Of a DNA stretch of 40,190 bases, positions 15,994-24,286 are shown one piece after another (within the stretch, counting starts at the first letter, position 1; every line of letters begins with the position of its first letter). The stretch spans positions 1-40,190 of the forward strand of contig JAFGGB010000122.1 in the NCBI GenBank assembly GCA_016930775.1. The letters are read 5' to 3'. The translations under genes and the position numbers were made by a program. Below the pieces are notes generated by a model that saw only the letters and a program-made list of their open reading frames with translations, ran no database searches and was not told where the DNA came from. The stretch comes from Deltaproteobacteria bacterium (lineage in GTDB: Bacteria; Desulfobacterota; Syntrophia; Syntrophales; UBA2210).

Positions 15994-17061
15994 TCAGGGC
16001 ATTCGACCGTATTGTTGCTCGATCCAGCGCTGATAGTCTTTTGTACGAACATCGGCGACCCAGTTGCGGTGTTCCAGGTACCAGGAGACGGTTTTTCTGA
16101 GACCGGACGAAAAAGTTTCGCGGGGAATCCAGTCAAGTTCTGTTGTTAGTTTGCTGAAATCGATAGCATATCGGCGGTCATGTCCCGGTCTGTCGGCTAC
16201 GTAGGTTATAAGATGCCTACGAGCAGCTTTCCCGGCGCGACGACCGGCATATTCGTCGACAAGGTCGCAGATATTTTCGACAATAGCGATATTTTCCAAT
16301 TCCGTGGCGCCTCCCACGTTGTACGTTTCTCCCCGTCTGCCTTGCTTCATGATCGTCAAGATAGCCTCGCAATGATCCTCAACATAGAGCCAGTCGCGGA
16401 CATTTTTGCCATCGCCGTAAACAGGCAATGATTGATATTCCAAGGCATTGAGGATCATGAGAGGGATCAATTTCTCCGGAAACTGGTAGGGGCCGTAATT
16501 GTTGGAACAGTTGGACAGGGTGGTAGGGAGACCGAAGGTCCTGTTATATGATCGTACGAGATGATCGGAAGAAGCCTTTGAAGCAGAATAAGGACTGTTG
16601 GGACGGTAGGGTGTTTCTTCCGTGAAAGCTCCATCTGGTCCGAGGCTTCCATAGACCTCGTCGGTGCTGATATGATGAAAGAGAAGAAATTCTTCTCCTT
16701 TGCTCCTGGCGCATTCGAGAAGGTTGAATGTTCCAATGATATTTGTATTGACGAATGCGTCCGGGCGCTTGATTGATCGATCCACGTGGGATTCGGCGGC
16801 AAAGTGACAAACCGCGTCTATCTCAAAATCGGCAAAGACGCTTTCAAGGCTTGGGAAATCACAGATGTCGATGCGCCTGAAATGGTAACGTTCGCCATAG
16901 GCATCCTTAACGGTCGCTACATTGAATGGATTGCCGGCGTAGGTGAGGGCATCGATATTGATGATCCGTCCTTCGAAATCGGGTTGTCGAAAGATATAGT
17001 GAATGAAATTGCTGCCGATAAACCCGCAGCCCCCGGTAACCAGAAGATTCTGTATCTTCAT
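15994..17061 (-). CDS. rfbB: dTDP-glucose 4,6-dehydratase
   Basis: 355-residue short-chain dehydrogenase-type enzyme converting dTDP-glucose to dTDP-4-keto-6-deoxyglucose, with NAD bound at GGCGFIGSNF. Diagnostic segments are HFAAESHVDRSI, ISTDEVYGSLG (the Asp-Glu pair used for dehydration), YSASKASSDH (catalytic Tyr and Lys), NNYGPYQFPEK and DWLYVEDHCEAI. Length is normal. The usual partners rfbA, rfbC and rfbD are not nearby, so it is an orphan here; the product would feed rhamnose or other deoxysugars of surface polysaccharide. GAGGAT precedes the ATG. Confidence 0.93.
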   Translation of the reverse strand: MKIQNLLVTGGCGFIGSNFIHYIFRQPDFEGRIINIDALTYAGNPFNVATVKDAYGERYHFRRIDICDFPSLESVFADFEIDAVCHFAAESHVDRSIKRPDAFVNTNIIGTFNLLECARSKGEEFLLFHHISTDEVYGSLGPDGAFTEETPYRPNSPYSASKASSDHLVRSYNRTFGLPTTLSNCSNNYGPYQFPEKLIPLMILNALEYQSLPVYGDGKNVRDWLYVEDHCEAILTIMKQGRRGETYNVGGATELENIAIVENICDLVDEYAGRRAGKAARRHLITYVADRPGHDRRYAIDFSKLTTELDWIPRETFSSGLRKTVSWYLEHRNWVADVRTKDYQRWIEQQYGRMP

Positions 17062-17106
17062 GTACGATCCTCAATGGATTTTCTTTGATTTGCCTCTGCA
17101 GGGCCT

Positions 17107-17180
17107 CTGTACACTAGGTATGAAATGGCTGTCAACTAAAAATACCCTTTCTTGACAGTGAAGGCGCACGGCGATACATT
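17107..17180. promoter_or_regulatory. Divergent promoter region between rfbB and the HAD gene
   Basis: Plus strand: TTGACA (17152-17157), 17 bases, TACATT (17175-17180), driving the gene at 17213. Minus strand: TTGACA (reading 17135 to 17130) with a poor -10 near 17107-17113, driving rfbB. The two -35 boxes form an inverted repeat, CTGTCAA (17129-17135) and TTGACAG (17152-17158). The plus promoter is convincing; the minus one is weaker. Confidence 0.55.
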
Positions 17181-17212
17181 CAATAAATATTCAGGAAGAG
17201 GAGCAATGTCTG

Positions 17213-18073
17213 ATGACCTATGAAGAGATAATCCGGAGCTATGCACAACCGCTTTCTGCTATTCCTACGAGCCTCGTTCGACAGGGCGCTCTCGACGGTC
17301 CTATTCATGCAGTGTTCTTTGACATATACGGCACGCTTATTATCAGTAGTGCCGGAGACATAGGCATAGCCGTGAGATCATCGGAGAACAGGGCGGATCA
17401 AATAGACGATCTTTTGAAAAGGCATAATTTTACATTTACTGCAGAGGAGCTCTCGAATAGCTTTTACAACGAGATCGAAGGAGTGAAAACTAAACTTCGT
17501 GCGCAAGGAACAGACTGCCCTGAAGTTATTGTAGAGGATATTTGGATCGCAGTTCTGGGAATAAAAGATCCTGAGGTGATTCTTCCTTTCGCCATCGAAT
17601 ACGAATGCATTGTGAATCCTGTACATCCAATGCCCAATCTCAAAGAAACAATAGCAAAACTCAGGGCTTTGGCTATGAGGCTCGGCGTCGTTTCTAATGG
17701 GCAATTTTACACACCTTATCTTTTCCCCGCTTTTTTGGGAGCAGATCTTCAAGGGCTTGGCTTCGAAAAAGATTTTCTATTCTTCTCCTATCGTCACGGT
17801 TACAGTAAACCTTCGCTGGAGCTTTATAAACGAGTTGCCGCTCAGACAGAGGCCCGTGGACTTTCTCCTTCGGAAGTGCTGTATGTCGGGAACGACATGC
17901 TTAACGACATATGGGCGTCCGCCCAGGTTGGTTTCAAGACAGCCCTCTTTGCCGGCGATAAACGATCGCTGCGACTCAGAGAAGACGATCGGAGGTGCCG
18001 GAATCTTCGGCCTGATCTGGTCGTCACCGATCTGCTCCAGATCGTCGAAAGCATTGAAGGGCAATTATGCTAG
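17213..18073 (+). CDS. HAD-superfamily hydrolase (haloacid dehalogenase-like)
   Basis: 286 residues. Motif I is FFDIYGTLI, with the nucleophile Asp but Tyr at the place of the second Asp, as in haloacid-dehalogenase-like members. Motif II is VVSNGQ, motif III the Lys in YSKPSLELY, and motif IV VGNDMLNDIWAS. A helical cap lies between motifs I and II, and about 40 residues precede motif I. It is likely a phosphatase or dehalogenase of unknown substrate. GAGGAG sits 9 bases before ATG 17213. A second ATG at 17206 opens an out-of-frame five-codon frame overlapping this start. Confidence 0.8.
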   Translation: MTYEEIIRSYAQPLSAIPTSLVRQGALDGPIHAVFFDIYGTLIISSAGDIGIAVRSSENRADQIDDLLKRHNFTFTAEELSNSFYNEIEGVKTKLRAQGTDCPEVIVEDIWIAVLGIKDPEVILPFAIEYECIVNPVHPMPNLKETIAKLRALAMRLGVVSNGQFYTPYLFPAFLGADLQGLGFEKDFLFFSYRHGYSKPSLELYKRVAAQTEARGLSPSEVLYVGNDMLNDIWASAQVGFKTALFAGDKRSLRLREDDRRCRNLRPDLVVTDLLQIVESIEGQLC

Positions 18074-18079
18074 TTCTTG

Positions 18080-18108
18080 TTGGTTGCTGAGCCGTCTATG
18101 TATATAAT
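18080..18108 (+). promoter_or_regulatory. Sigma-70 promoter
   Basis: TTGGTT (18080-18085), 17-base spacer, perfect TATAAT (18103-18108), 58 bases before the ATG at 18167, which has AGGTGG upstream. Confidence 0.5.
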
Positions 18109-18166
18109 GCAATAGCATTCGGTGAGTAATAGCTCCTGAAAGAATGAAGGATCGGCGAGGTGGTCC

Positions 18167-19054
18167 ATGAATAGAAAACTAATTATTTTTGCCCTTGTTG
18201 CAACGATTATCGCCGCCGGCGGCGCCGGATACCTCTTGTGGCGAAAAGACTCCTCTCGACTGGACACTCCCGGGGTCCGTTCAGGAATTGTCAGTGGCCC
18301 TTCGACTGAGGAAGGATCGATACCGGCACTATCATCCACCACATCGCCTCTTTATGAGAAGGTTCTGAGATCCGGGGCCGCCTCATCGGGCGCCGGGATA
18401 TTGGCGGTGTCCGACGCTGCTGAAGAGAATCGGAGAATGAAGCTCAGGAATGAAATAATGCTTCTTTGCGATTATCTGGACAGCCGGGAGTATGCGCATG
18501 AACGTGGATTTACAGGAGGAACCTACCGATTTCTGATTGACACAGTCAACAAGTTAGCGGTGCAACATCCTATAGTTGCTGATGAAACAAAGGATGCTTA
18601 TAGACTGTCCCTCAATATGGTCCATTTCTGCCGTGTTGGAAAGAAAGAGGCAATATTGGTGGTGAAGGATGTCATAGCGAAGGAAGGAGAGATAGTGGAG
18701 CCAAGTCTCGCTTTACTGTATGAATGGCTTTCCGAGGAAACCGATAGAAAGGATAGCGATATAAAGATAACTAATCGGGATCTCTATGAATACGCAGCTT
18801 TTATCCTAAACACGCTGTCAGGCAGGGCATATCTCATGAGACGCGATTCCAGGACGCGTCTTCTCGTGAGCTATTACTCGCTGCTTATTCTCGATAGAGC
18901 CAACAAGGAGCGGATCAATCATTACGGCATAGATTTGCTCTCTCACTGGAAGCTCCTGATCGACGACATGGAAAATTATGGAAATCTGGAAGGCAAGAAA
19001 GAATATTTATCGAGGTTGAGAACAATAGGACAAGGTTTCAAAAATCGATCCTAG
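18167..19054 (+). CDS. Membrane-anchored protein of unknown function
   Basis: 295 residues: an N-terminal membrane helix (about 5-24, basic on the cytoplasmic side), a Ser/Pro/Gly-rich linker to about 95, then a mostly helical domain rich in charged residues. The topology suggests a single-pass protein with the helical domain outside the cytoplasm. I recognise no family or catalytic motif. AGGTGG precedes the ATG. Its last 17 bases overlap the 3' end of the convergent GpsA-like gene. Confidence 0.65.
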   Translation: MNRKLIIFALVATIIAAGGAGYLLWRKDSSRLDTPGVRSGIVSGPSTEEGSIPALSSTTSPLYEKVLRSGAASSGAGILAVSDAAEENRRMKLRNEIMLLCDYLDSREYAHERGFTGGTYRFLIDTVNKLAVQHPIVADETKDAYRLSLNMVHFCRVGKKEAILVVKDVIAKEGEIVEPSLALLYEWLSEETDRKDSDIKITNRDLYEYAAFILNTLSGRAYLMRRDSRTRLLVSYYSLLILDRANKERINHYGIDLLSHWKLLIDDMENYGNLEGKKEYLSRLRTIGQGFKNRS

Positions 19055-20237
19055 AGAGAATTCCTTTATGGCGCCTGTACCAGAGGTTTGGAATGATGCG
19101 ATATAAGAGCCGGGAAAAAGGACCGATATATTCCCTGTACCGCTTATCGTCCTGGCAGGCTTGAACGATCCGATTTTCGATTTCCTCTCGGCTTTTGGCC
19201 TCATTGAAAATCTTGTAAGCGCAGTGAAAGAGGGGACTGTACATATTCTTTTTTTCCAGGTAGCGGTGGACGTTCTTGATCGTATTCGGTCCTTCCGGGG
19301 TTCCATCGATTTGTTGATGAACTCTTATGTCTGTTTCTATGGGATTGCCCGTGAAGGATTTGTAAAAATATTTTCCATAGCGGTAATTTTTACTTGCTTC
19401 CGAGGAGAGCGTTACGAACAGGTCTCCTACGCCGGCCTGACTGTAGAAGGCCTGGAATCCGCCGCCCAGAAGCTTCGATAGCGAACGGATTTCAACTCCG
19501 GAGCGGGCGAAAAGCGTTCCGGGGATGGAGTTGCCCAGATTTAGCTGGTCTTGGACACCCTTTATATTGGCCATGACGTTTTTCAAGGCGCCACAGGCCT
19601 CGACGCCGACCATATCGAAGTTGTAAAAAGATGACAATTCTTTCCAGTTGATATCGATGAATTCCTCTTTGACAAGTTTGGCAATTTTCTTTTTTCCTGC
19701 GACGGTCAGGCAGATCGGTTTTCCCAGGGCCATGTCGATGTCAAAGAAAGGACCGCCTATGACTACAAGCTCGTATTTATGCGCCAGGTCGAAGAGATGG
19801 CTGCCGATCATCTGGGAGGGAGTGATCAATTCTTTGGTTTTTTCGTCGGAGGCAAGACCTTTAATGGGCGAAATGAGACAGGTCATGCCCCTCTTTCTTG
19901 TTAGCAGGGGACGCAGGTAGTCCAGCATCTCGGGAAGCTTGTTCATCGTTACGGCGAGAACGATGAAGGCATTTTCCATGACGACCTGTTCGAGGTCGTT
20001 GGTGGCGAAAACTCTTTCCGATAGTCTTGGAACCTTGTCAATATCTCCGAGAATCCGTGCGAGATCATCTGTTAAATGTTTAGGATTGAGGCCGCTGCTG
20101 TTTATCTCCTGACACAAGGAGGAATCATGGTAGTAAATCATAACCTCCTTTCCGTCGCGGGCAAATTTCAAAGCGAAGGCGGTTCCCAGTCGTCCGGGTC
20201 CGAGAATGCCGATCTTTGAAGCATCGTATGTGGCCAT
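19038..20237 (-). CDS. GpsA-like NAD(P)-dependent glycerol-3-phosphate dehydrogenase
   Basis: 399 residues. The N-terminal Rossmann fold has GILGPGRLGTAFALKF; further blocks are SPIKGLASDEKTK, GVEACGALKNVMANIKG (with the catalytic Lys of the GpsA family) and SQAGVGDLFVT. The core should reduce dihydroxyacetone phosphate to sn-glycerol-3-phosphate for phospholipid synthesis. It is divergent: the usual KGIE becomes KGLA, the segment before SQAGVGD is longer, and about 60 residues extend the usual length. It could be a paralogue with another substrate, so gpsA is not assigned. AGGAG lies 10 bases before the ATG. Confidence 0.75.
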   Translation of the reverse strand: MATYDASKIGILGPGRLGTAFALKFARDGKEVMIYYHDSSLCQEINSSGLNPKHLTDDLARILGDIDKVPRLSERVFATNDLEQVVMENAFIVLAVTMNKLPEMLDYLRPLLTRKRGMTCLISPIKGLASDEKTKELITPSQMIGSHLFDLAHKYELVVIGGPFFDIDMALGKPICLTVAGKKKIAKLVKEEFIDINWKELSSFYNFDMVGVEACGALKNVMANIKGVQDQLNLGNSIPGTLFARSGVEIRSLSKLLGGGFQAFYSQAGVGDLFVTLSSEASKNYRYGKYFYKSFTGNPIETDIRVHQQIDGTPEGPNTIKNVHRYLEKKNMYSPLFHCAYKIFNEAKSREEIENRIVQACQDDKRYREYIGPFSRLLYRIIPNLWYRRHKGILSRIDF

Positions 20238-20714
20238 AGAGGTAAGGCTCCTGCCGTGTGCCGCCGAGGGATGTCATTCCCGTTTCTTCCAGCGGCGGCG
20301 TGGAAGTATCCCTTTGACGGTATCTCAATGAGGCCGCCTGAGCCGCCGGGAGAAATCATTAAGACGGCATGCTCACAGCCCGTCTTGTTCCAACTGCAGC
20401 GGCAAAGGGCTTCTCCAGATTATCCCGTGATGGGACGCGAAAGATCAGCCGTGAGATACGTGAACGGCAAAATGGATCTCAACATAAAAAAAAAAATGCG
20501 CACTGTCAATCGAAATAGGAGGCATAAAACTGACCGGACACATTTCCATCGAGGCATGCGGGGATCATAATTTGTGAGCCCTTTCGTCGCTTTCGTTGAA
20601 AATACATACGTCACTATTCAAGAGAGACTTTGTCCGGTTCCTCTCGACGGAGCGTCACATAATCCCGTCATGTTTCCACAGCCCGACCTCTAAGGCTTGT
20701 GAAAAGCTGGACGA
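20238..20714. promoter_or_regulatory. 477-base gap with minus-strand promoter and long leader
   Basis: No credible gene. On the minus strand TTGACA (20509 to 20504), a 17-base spacer and TATGTT (20486 to 20481) form a good promoter pointing to the GpsA-like gene. This gives a leader of roughly 235 bases. The leader can fold: AAGACGG / CCGTCTT (about 20360-20386) lies inside GGAGAA / TTCTCC arms near 20411-20416 and 20349-20354. No riboswitch class was recognised. The remaining 200 bases towards 20714 show nothing identifiable. Confidence 0.45.
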
Positions 20715-22079
20715 TTACATGACGCCGTATTTTTTCAATTTCTGGTGGAGGGTTCTTCTCGTAATACAAAGCCGTCTGGACGTTTCACTTTTATTGCCGC
20801 CCGTTGCTGCGAGAGTTCGCAGAATCGCCGCCTTCTCCACTTCTTCAAGAGACAGGTTTTCCGTGAGATCTGAAGAATTATCCCCGGAGGTTCCGCTGAA
20901 GAGAGACAAGTCCTTTTCATCGATGTAGTCGTCTCGGGCGAATACGACAGAACGCTCTATTACGTTCATGAGTTCACGGACATTGCCCGGCCATTGATGA
21001 CGGATTAAGCGATTCATGGCCTGAGGTGTGAGTCCTTTAATATTCTTTGAGTTTTTCTTTGAAAAATATTTTAGAAAATGGTGGGCGAGGAGGGAGATAT
21101 CGTCACGCCGCTCCCGTAGCGGCGGCACTGTAAGCTCGATAACGTTCAGTCGGTAGAAAAGATCCTCACGGAACCGGCCTTGGAGGACTTCTTCATGAAG
21201 ATCTTTATTTGTGGCGGCGATTACACGGACATTTACCGCAAGAGCCTCGTCGCCGCCGACCCGTGTAATCTCGCGTTCCTGGAGGACTCTGAGAAGCTTT
21301 ACTTGCATTGACGGCGACATCTCGCTCACTTCGTCAAGAAAAAGAGTGCCGCCGTCAGCCTGTTTGAATTTACCCTCTTTTCGCCGGTCCGCTCCGGTGA
21401 AGGAGCCCCGTTCATGACCGAACAGTTCCGACTCGAGGAGAGTTTCCGTAAGAGCGGCGCAATTGATCCTTACGAATGGTCCATCGAGACGGGAGCTGTT
21501 GAAGTGGACAGCGCCGGCGATCAGTTCCTTGCCCACGCCCGACTCTCCAGCAATGAGCACCGTGGTTTCGGAAGCCGCCACCTGGGCTACCTGGTCCATG
21601 AGTTTTATCATTGGTCCGCTTGTTCCGATGATATTCCGGCGGTCGAAATGACTGCCGATGCTCTCCCTGAGCAATTTGTTTTCCTCTTTGAGTTTCCGGT
21701 GCTCCATGGAACGTTCCAGGACAAGTCTTAATTCGTCGAAATCAAGAGGTTTTGTCAGATAGTCGTAGGCGCCTTTCTTCATAGCGTCCACGGCCGTTTC
21801 AATAGAGGAATAGGCTGTCATGATTATGACCGGAATGGCCGGGTTCAGTCGTTTTATTTCCTTCAGCGCTTCCAGTCCGGACAGTCGTATCATTCTGATA
21901 TCCATGAGAATGAGGTCGTAAGGCCGCTCCTTGACTCTTTCTACGGCTGCATCTCCGTCGTCGGCCTCGGAGATTTCGTATCCCCATCCGGACAGAAGAG
22001 TATTCAGCATTGTACGATGAGCTTCGTCGTCATCGACAACGAGAATTATGGATTTGCCGTTCACGTTACTCCGCATCAT
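20715..22079 (-). CDS. Sigma-54-dependent response regulator (NtrC/ZraR type)
   Basis: 454 residues in three domains. The receiver has acidic pocket VVDDDE and phosphoacceptor Asp60 in LILMDIRM. The AAA+ domain has Walker A GESGVGKEL, the sigma-54 contact loop as GSFTGA, Walker B GGTLFLDEV and R-finger region. A Fis-type helix-turn-helix ends the protein (GGNKSETSRRLCITRRTL). It activates sigma-54 promoters after phosphorylation by the upstream kinase. ATG 22079 is preferred because GGGAGGA lies 9 bases upstream; a TTG at 22097 is the alternative. It overlaps the kinase gene by 14 bases. Confidence 0.92.
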   Translation of the reverse strand: MMRSNVNGKSIILVVDDDEAHRTMLNTLLSGWGYEISEADDGDAAVERVKERPYDLILMDIRMIRLSGLEALKEIKRLNPAIPVIIMTAYSSIETAVDAMKKGAYDYLTKPLDFDELRLVLERSMEHRKLKEENKLLRESIGSHFDRRNIIGTSGPMIKLMDQVAQVAASETTVLIAGESGVGKELIAGAVHFNSSRLDGPFVRINCAALTETLLESELFGHERGSFTGADRRKEGKFKQADGGTLFLDEVSEMSPSMQVKLLRVLQEREITRVGGDEALAVNVRVIAATNKDLHEEVLQGRFREDLFYRLNVIELTVPPLRERRDDISLLAHHFLKYFSKKNSKNIKGLTPQAMNRLIRHQWPGNVRELMNVIERSVVFARDDYIDEKDLSLFSGTSGDNSSDLTENLSLEEVEKAAILRTLAATGGNKSETSRRLCITRRTLHQKLKKYGVM

Positions 22080-23871
22080 TGGCGCCGTTCCTCCCAATCA
22101 GTTCATAGGCGTTCTCCGCATCGTGACGGGGCAATCGTATTGTGAAGGTCGTTCCTTCGCCGCTGATGCTGTCTACGCGGATCGTTCCATTATGAGCTTC
22201 AATGATCCTGTGAGCAATGGCCAGACCGAGTCCCGTACCCGTCGATTTTGTCGTATAGTAGGGGTCGAAAATCTTATCTCTGTCTTCCGAGGGTATGCCG
22301 TTGCCTGTGTCGGAAATGGTTATCACAACCTCTCCCCGCTGGCTGTCCCGGCTTCCTGCGATCCTAAGTTCGCCGCCCTGTTCCATTGCCTCGACTGCGT
22401 TGAGGAAGAGATTTAGAAAAACCTGTCGAATCCTATCGGGATCGATAGCTGTCAAGCCGATCTCATCGAGTCCCTCGCTGACAATTGCAATGGAGCGGTT
22501 TTCCGCTTGAAGTGATATCATGGCGATACTTTCATCTACGATGGTCCGGAGAGACTCATTCTCGCGATGAAGGTCCATGGGACGGGCAAAGTCAAGGAGT
22601 TGGCTTACCACCCTGTTCAGGCGATCCACTTCGCGGACCATTATTTCGGCGGTCTTGCGATCGCCCGGTATTTCACGGTATCGCTCACTGAAATAAGTGG
22701 CAAAGCCCTTGATCGAACTCAGGGGATTCCGAATCTCATGAGCCACACCGGCGGCGAGACGGCCGATGGAGGCGAGACGTCTGCTCCGTTCGATTTCCGC
22801 CCGCAATCCTTTGAGTTCCGTAAGATCCCTGAAAAGGATGACTCGGCCTTCCGATGACCGGTCATCGCTCTCCAAAGGAGCGGCAATAACCTCGAGAGCC
22901 GCCGTTGTGCCGTCTTTCAGGGGGTAGATTATTTCCTCGGCCGAAAGATTGGCGGAAGACTCATGATTATCCATTGAGGCAAGCAATTGGCCGTTGATAA
23001 CGCCCGTTCCTTGTGTGCCGATCACATCGGCGGAAGGGATTTTCAGGATGGCGGAGGCCTCATCGTTCATGACCGTAATCCTGCCGGTATGATCAGTGGT
23101 TATCAGGCCGATGGGCATTGTTTCCACAAGGCGGTCAGAAAAAGCTTTGATTCTGCTGAAACTTGTCCGGGCTTCCCTGTAATTTTGAACGACGGCAAGA
23201 GAGATGATGCCGGTAAAACCGATGAGGAGAAGAACCATCACCGTCATGATGGTGTTCCTTATGCTTTCCTTGAGGGCTGCCTCAATAGCCTCCGTTTTGA
23301 GGCCGACGAATATTAGCAAGTGGGGGCTTGTTCGGTCGCCGGGGCAGATTCTCGATCGAAACCAGTCGCTCTTCGGCCCGTTGCCCATGGGACAATGTGC
23401 GCCCTTTCGAGTGGGGGAGAATTTCCGAAATACCTCGAAGATCTTGCCGCTGCCGGCGTTGTTTACATAGCGCCATTGAAGTCCTTCGTTATCGAATAGA
23501 GCCTGGAGATCAAGTTCGCCAGCGAGACGATCTCTCGTTTTTGTTCTGTCGCTATGGGCAACAATGGCGCCCTGGAGATCGGCGATCATTAGATAATCGA
23601 TGTCCGGCTGGAGGGCCGTCTCCTGAAGCAGCCACTCTATTTCAGGGCCGCCCCATCTCATCCCCATAACGCCGGTCCGCGTTCCGGCCTCAAAGGAGCG
23701 GATCAGCGCCGCTCCCTTTTCGATGAGGAGTTGCTGGGCATTTACTTTTGCCGTGCTGATGGAGTTATAGGCCATGTAGATAAAGATGGGAAGAAGGATG
23801 ACGACCGATCCGATGACGATGAAAGGTGAAAGGGAGAGGAAATTCTTATTGATTGATTTGAGCATACTCAT
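22066..23871 (-). CDS. Sensor histidine kinase (ZraS/HydH-like)
   Basis: 601 residues. Membrane helices near 15-35 and 207-228 flank a periplasmic sensor that contains two Cys residues (about 160 and 176, each next to Pro). This is followed by a PAS domain (about 245-350), HisKA with His378 in AAGVAHEIRNPLSS, and an HATPase with NLFLNAVEA, SDTGNGIP and GTGLGLAI. It should autophosphorylate and pass phosphate to the overlapping regulator. The pairing resembles ZraSR; the signal is unknown. No sigma-54 promoter was recognised nearby, so targets may lie elsewhere. Confidence 0.9.
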   Translation of the reverse strand: MSMLKSINKNFLSLSPFIVIGSVVILLPIFIYMAYNSISTAKVNAQQLLIEKGAALIRSFEAGTRTGVMGMRWGGPEIEWLLQETALQPDIDYLMIADLQGAIVAHSDRTKTRDRLAGELDLQALFDNEGLQWRYVNNAGSGKIFEVFRKFSPTRKGAHCPMGNGPKSDWFRSRICPGDRTSPHLLIFVGLKTEAIEAALKESIRNTIMTVMVLLLIGFTGIISLAVVQNYREARTSFSRIKAFSDRLVETMPIGLITTDHTGRITVMNDEASAILKIPSADVIGTQGTGVINGQLLASMDNHESSANLSAEEIIYPLKDGTTAALEVIAAPLESDDRSSEGRVILFRDLTELKGLRAEIERSRRLASIGRLAAGVAHEIRNPLSSIKGFATYFSERYREIPGDRKTAEIMVREVDRLNRVVSQLLDFARPMDLHRENESLRTIVDESIAMISLQAENRSIAIVSEGLDEIGLTAIDPDRIRQVFLNLFLNAVEAMEQGGELRIAGSRDSQRGEVVITISDTGNGIPSEDRDKIFDPYYTTKSTGTGLGLAIAHRIIEAHNGTIRVDSISGEGTTFTIRLPRHDAENAYELIGRNGANDAE

Positions 23872-24150
23872 AGTATTTGCAATATCGATACCATTTTCAT
23901 AAAGACTCCCGTTTCAGCGCCTGGTAAGGTTATGTCTTAAATGCTCGTGAATCTTCCTGGATAATATTTATACATTATAGAGCCATCGGAGGATATTTTC
24001 TAGCCATAAAAAAATTGTAATCATTGCGGCGGATACAGATTGCATAGCCATCCATGAAGAAAGATTATCATTGCTCTATGGAAAATTGTACCGGACCGTC
24101 TGATGGCGAGTGTTGTGGCTTATTTGATTAGAAAAGCGGATGTTTCGATA

Positions 24151-24182
24151 CCGTAGAAAAAATAGTCAGATTTTTTCTACGG
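24151..24182 (+). promoter_or_regulatory. Perfect hairpin overlapping a Shine-Dalgarno sequence
   Basis: CCGTAGAAAAAAT (24151-24163), loop AGTCAG, exact complement (24170-24182). The right arm ends in GG, which forms part of GGAGG (24181-24185), the ribosome-binding site of the small frame at 24195. The stem is A/U-rich and not followed by a T run on the plus strand, so it is not a standard terminator. It could act as an operator or a translation-control hairpin. Confidence 0.5.
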
Positions 24183-24194
24183 AGGCTGGAGAAA

Positions 24195-24239
24195 ATGCGC
24201 CAGTTCTATTGCTTCTTTGTTGACAAAGACAACTCCTGA
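24195..24239 (+). CDS. Possible 14-residue leader peptide
   Basis: ATG at 24195 with GGAGG nine bases upstream encodes MRQFYCFFVDKDNS, then TGA. Four of the first eight residues are Phe or Tyr. Position 48 bases before the amino-acid transporter ATPase gene, directly after a hairpin, fits a regulatory leader, but nothing proves it is translated. Confidence 0.3.
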   Translation: MRQFYCFFVDKDNS

Positions 24240-24286
24240 AAGTATATAGCTGACATATCTCACCGGAGAGTTTAGGGCGCTCGATA

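Larger units (their letters stand above)
23872..24286. promoter_or_regulatory. Leader/intergenic region before the amino-acid transporter
   Basis: 415 bases between the divergent kinase and transporter genes. It holds a 13-bp perfect hairpin (24151-24182), a short frame with a good ribosome-binding site (24195-24239) and an unsupported Cys-rich 25-codon frame (24054-24131). No strong sigma-70 promoter was found; TTGATT (24124-24129) lacks a good -10. Confidence 0.4.

Noticed and set aside
20390-20470. GEMM (cyclic-dinucleotide) riboswitch on the plus strand, suggested by GGGACGCGAAAG
   Set aside because: The second conserved part (GGCAAACC and matching stems) is absent, and no plus-strand gene follows.
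20256-20570. Plus-strand open frame of 104 codons starting with GTG
   Set aside because: Arg/Pro-rich random-looking translation across a promoter and leader on the other strand.
24151-24182. Standard terminator
   Set aside because: The stem is A/U-rich and followed by GGAGG, with no T run after the stem on the plus strand.
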